Of a stretch of 47,744 nucleotides of DNA, positions 45,401-47,744 are shown piece by piece. Both the position numbers and the translations under genes were made by a program. Where the stretch lies: the NCBI RefSeq assembly GCF_000181875.2, contig NZ_ABJZ02000006.1, positions 1 through 47,744 of the forward strand. Direction: 5' to 3'. The notes beneath the pieces are model-generated. The model saw nothing but the letters and a program-made list of their open reading frames with translations. It made no database searches and was not told the origin of the DNA. This stretch comes from [Borrelia] finlandensis (GTDB lineage Bacteria > Spirochaetota > Spirochaetia > Borreliales > Borreliaceae). The stretch's first letter is position 1. Each line of letters opens with the position of its first letter.

Positions 45401-47744
45401 ACACCACTTTCAACAGCACTTTTCACCCCATCCTTATAATTGGCAAAATTGTCATTATTAACAGCAAACTTTCCATTCTTAGCCATTCCCCGCAGCACAA
45501 TAGCAGCAGCAACCTTACTATTCTGATCCATACCATTACCAAAAGCAGCACCTCGCGCAGCCGTCCCAATAGCAGCCGAAATCGGATTATTAGCCGCAGC
45601 AGCCCCAGCCCCAGCAGCTGCCTTCTCAGCAGCATCAACAATCTCTTTCAATATCTGCTCACCACTAACCGCATTTATAGCCCCAGCCGCTTTCTGTGCT
45701 TGCGCATCACTAGCACCCTGACCAGCAGCCCCAGAGAACAAATGCCCCGCACCCGCATTACCAGCACCAGCATCACCAACAGCTTTTAACAACTTTTTTT
45801 CTTCCTTACCAGCCCCAGCTGCCTTCTCAGCAGCATCAACAATCTCTTTCAATATCTGCTCACCACTAACCGCATTTATAGCCCCAGCCGCTTTCTGTGC
45901 TTGCGCATCACCCGCACCAGCACCATTAGCCCCAGAGAACAAATGCCCCGCACCCGCATTACCAGCACCAGCATCACCAGCAGCTTTTAACAACTCTTTT
46001 TTTTCTTCCTTACCAGCCCCAGCTGCCTTCTCAGCAGCATCAACAATCGCCTTCATCCCATTAGCAATCCCTTTAACACTGCTTGCATCAGCTGGACCAG
46101 CACCATCAGCATTCACAACATTCCCAATCGAAGTAGCATCACTACCAGCCGCTTCAGCAGCCTTCTTAGCAGCATCGGCAATCGCCTTCATCCCATTAGC
46201 AATCCCTTTAACACTGCTTGTATCAGCTGCACCAGCACCACCATCACCAGCATTCACAACATTCCCAATCGAAGCAGCATCACTACCAGTCGCTCCAGCT
46301 GCCGTCTTAGCAGCTTCGGCAATTGCTTTTAACTTTTCGCTAATTTCTTTGACACCACTTTCAACAGCACTTTTCACCCCATCCTTATAATTGGCACCAT
46401 TAACAGCAAACTTTCCATTCTTAGCCATTCCCCGCAGCACAATAGCAGCAGCAACCTTACTATTCTGATCCATACCACCATTAGCAAAAGCACCACCTCG
46501 CTCAGCCGCCCCAATAGCAGCCGAAATCGGATTAGTAGCCTGATCAGCAGCCGCACCAGCACCATCACCACCATTCTTAGCAGCATCAACAATCTCTTTC
46601 AATATCTGCTCACCACTAACCGCATTTATAGCCCCAGCCGCTTTCTGTGCTTGCTCAGCACCAGCACCCTGACCAGCATCAGCAGCCCCAGAGAACAAAT
46701 GCCCCGCATCCGCATTACCAGTCCTAGTAGCATCACCATCACCAGCAGCTTTTAACAACTCTTTTTTTCCTTCCTTACCAGCCCCAGCTGCCTTCTCAGC
46801 AGCATCAACAATCTCTTTCAATATCTGCTCACCACTAACCGCATTTATAGCCCCAGCCGCTTTCTGTGCTTGCGCATCACTAGCACCCTGACCAGCACCA
46901 TTAGCCCCAGAGAACAAATGCCCCGCATCCGCATTACCAGTCCTAGTAGCAGCACCATCACCAGCAGCTTTTAACAACTCTTTTTTTTCTTCCTTACCAG
47001 CCCCAGCTGCCTTCTCAGCAGCATCAACAATCGCCTTCATCCCATTAGCAATCCCTTTAACACTGTTTGTATCAGCTGCACCGCCAGCAGCACCAGCCCC
47101 ACCAGCATTCACAACATTCCCAATCGAAGTCTCATCACTACCAGCCGCTCCAGCCGCTTTCTGTGCTTGCTCAGCATTAGCACCATCACCATCATTAGCA
47201 GCCCCAGAGAACAAATGCCCCGCACCCGCATTATCAGTCCCAGTAGCATCACCACCACCAGCAGCTTTTAACAACTCTTTTCCTTCCTTACCAGCCGCAG
47301 CTGCCTTCTCAGCAGCATCAACAATCGCCTTCATCCCATTAGCAATCCCTTTAACACTGCTTGCATCAGCTGCACCAGCACCAGCCCCACCAGCATTCAC
47401 AACATTCCCAATCGAAGTCTCATCACTACCAGCCGCTCCAGCCGCTTTCTGTGCTTGCGCATTATCAGCACCCTGACCATCATTAGCAGTCCCAGAGAAC
47501 AAACGCCCCGCACCCGCATTACCAGTCCCAGTAGCATCACCACCACCAGCAGCTTTTAACAACTCTTTTTTTCCTTCCTTACCAGCCTCACCAGCACCAG
47601 CACCAGCCCGCTGACCAGCCCCAGCACCATCACCACCATTCTCAGCAGCATCAACAATCTCTTTCAATATCTGCTCACCACTAACCGCATTTATAGCCCC
47701 AGCCGCTTTCTGTGCTTGCGCAGCACCAGCACCCTGACCATTAG
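42340..47744 (-). repeat. vls: vls silent cassette array, one open frame, open at the right edge
   Basis: More than 5.4 kb of GC-rich DNA on the - strand reads as one frame with no stop from the window edge to 42340. Every unit carries VlsE blocks: SGEQILKEIVDAA, NPISAAIGAAERG, MDQNSKVAAAIVLRGMAKNG (the IR6/C6 region), KFAV, YKDGVKSAVESGVKEISEKL, SIGNVVN, SVKGIANGMKAIVDAAEKA and AGHLFSGA. IR6 copies lie near 42378, 43047, 43702, 44343, 45463 and 46399, so unit lengths are about 640-670 bp with two longer (about 1120 and 936). By my count block numbers differ: QILKE 11, GIANGMKAI 8, IR6 6, GVKSAVES 5. These cassettes donate sequence to vlsE by gene conversion; vlsE itself is not in the window. 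Confidence 0.95.

Noticed and set aside
43021..46592. Several 70-130-codon frames on both strands inside the vls array
   Set aside because: They repeat with the cassettes and arise from the GC-rich coding frame of vls. Their products are low-complexity Leu- or Ser/Thr-rich strings.
42594..47700. CRISPR-like regular repeats
   Set aside because: Repeats are coding, hundreds of bp long and in frame; they are vls cassettes, not short repeats with unique spacers.
1..47744. tRNA, rRNA or telomere sequences
   Set aside because: No cloverleaf, rRNA segment or covalently closed hairpin end was recognised; the window appears internal to the plasmid.

Overview
The window is AT-rich plasmid DNA from a Lyme-group spirochete (Borrelia/Borreliella burgdorferi sensu lato). 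Marker families are the cp32 (phiBB-1-type) prophage late genes, BlyA/BlyB, Bdr, Mlp and Erp proteins, the PF57-PF50-PF32-PF49 plasmid-maintenance cassette, a PFam54 (CspA-like) lipoprotein and a GC-rich array of vls silent cassettes. I cannot fix the species. The layout looks like a cp32 integrated into, or fused with, a linear plasmid, comparable in idea to lp56 of strain B31 but carrying a vls array.

Region 1 (1-11.7 kb, + strand) is an apparently intact contractile-tail and lysis operon. The order is neck/tail protein, sheath, tube, chaperone-like pair, tape measure, baseplate hub/spike, gp25-like, gpJ-like, gpI-like, fibre-like, BlyA holin, BlyB, then Bdr and Mlp. Region 2 (11.75-18.7 kb) holds an Erf-type annealing protein (- strand), the intact replication/partition cassette, a second Bdr, and a YqaJ/DUF244-type exonuclease split over two frames. 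Region 3 (18.7-26.8 kb) holds DUF261, a tyrosine recombinase with one nonsense codon, an Erp lipoprotein, a cp32 orphan gene, terminase small and large subunits, and damaged portal, DUF1357 and DUF228 genes. The tail module is therefore intact while the DNA-packaging and head module is decayed; even the large terminase has Lys where the Walker B acid is expected.

Region 4 (26.8-37.9 kb) is a graveyard. It starts with an inverted, collapsed fragment of a second cp32 late region. It continues with a second maintenance cassette (only PF50 intact), a TnpB relic, a PF49 relic, a PilZ (PlzA/PlzB-like) relic, a lipoprotein relic and a type IIG restriction-methyltransferase relic. Region 5 (37.9-42.3 kb, - strand) has two intact genes (a TatT/TPR-like exported protein and a PFam54 lipoprotein) and a third, decayed maintenance cassette with a PF32-PF49 chimera. 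Region 6 (42.34-47.74 kb, - strand) is a vls silent-cassette array forming one open reading frame that runs off the right edge. A vlsE expression site is not in the window.

Only the cp32 maintenance cassette is complete here, so within this window it is the only candidate driver of replication. The most interesting structures are: the exonuclease gene split exactly at a perfect 13-bp hairpin so that its catalytic Asp is reachable only by a frame change; the near-identical leaders of erf and the exonuclease gene, lying as inverted repeats around the replication module; a recurrent hairpin and a CAAAAA-Nx-TTTTTG palindrome in phage promoters; a large palindrome between parA and PF49; and reiteration of sub-cassette modules inside the vls array.
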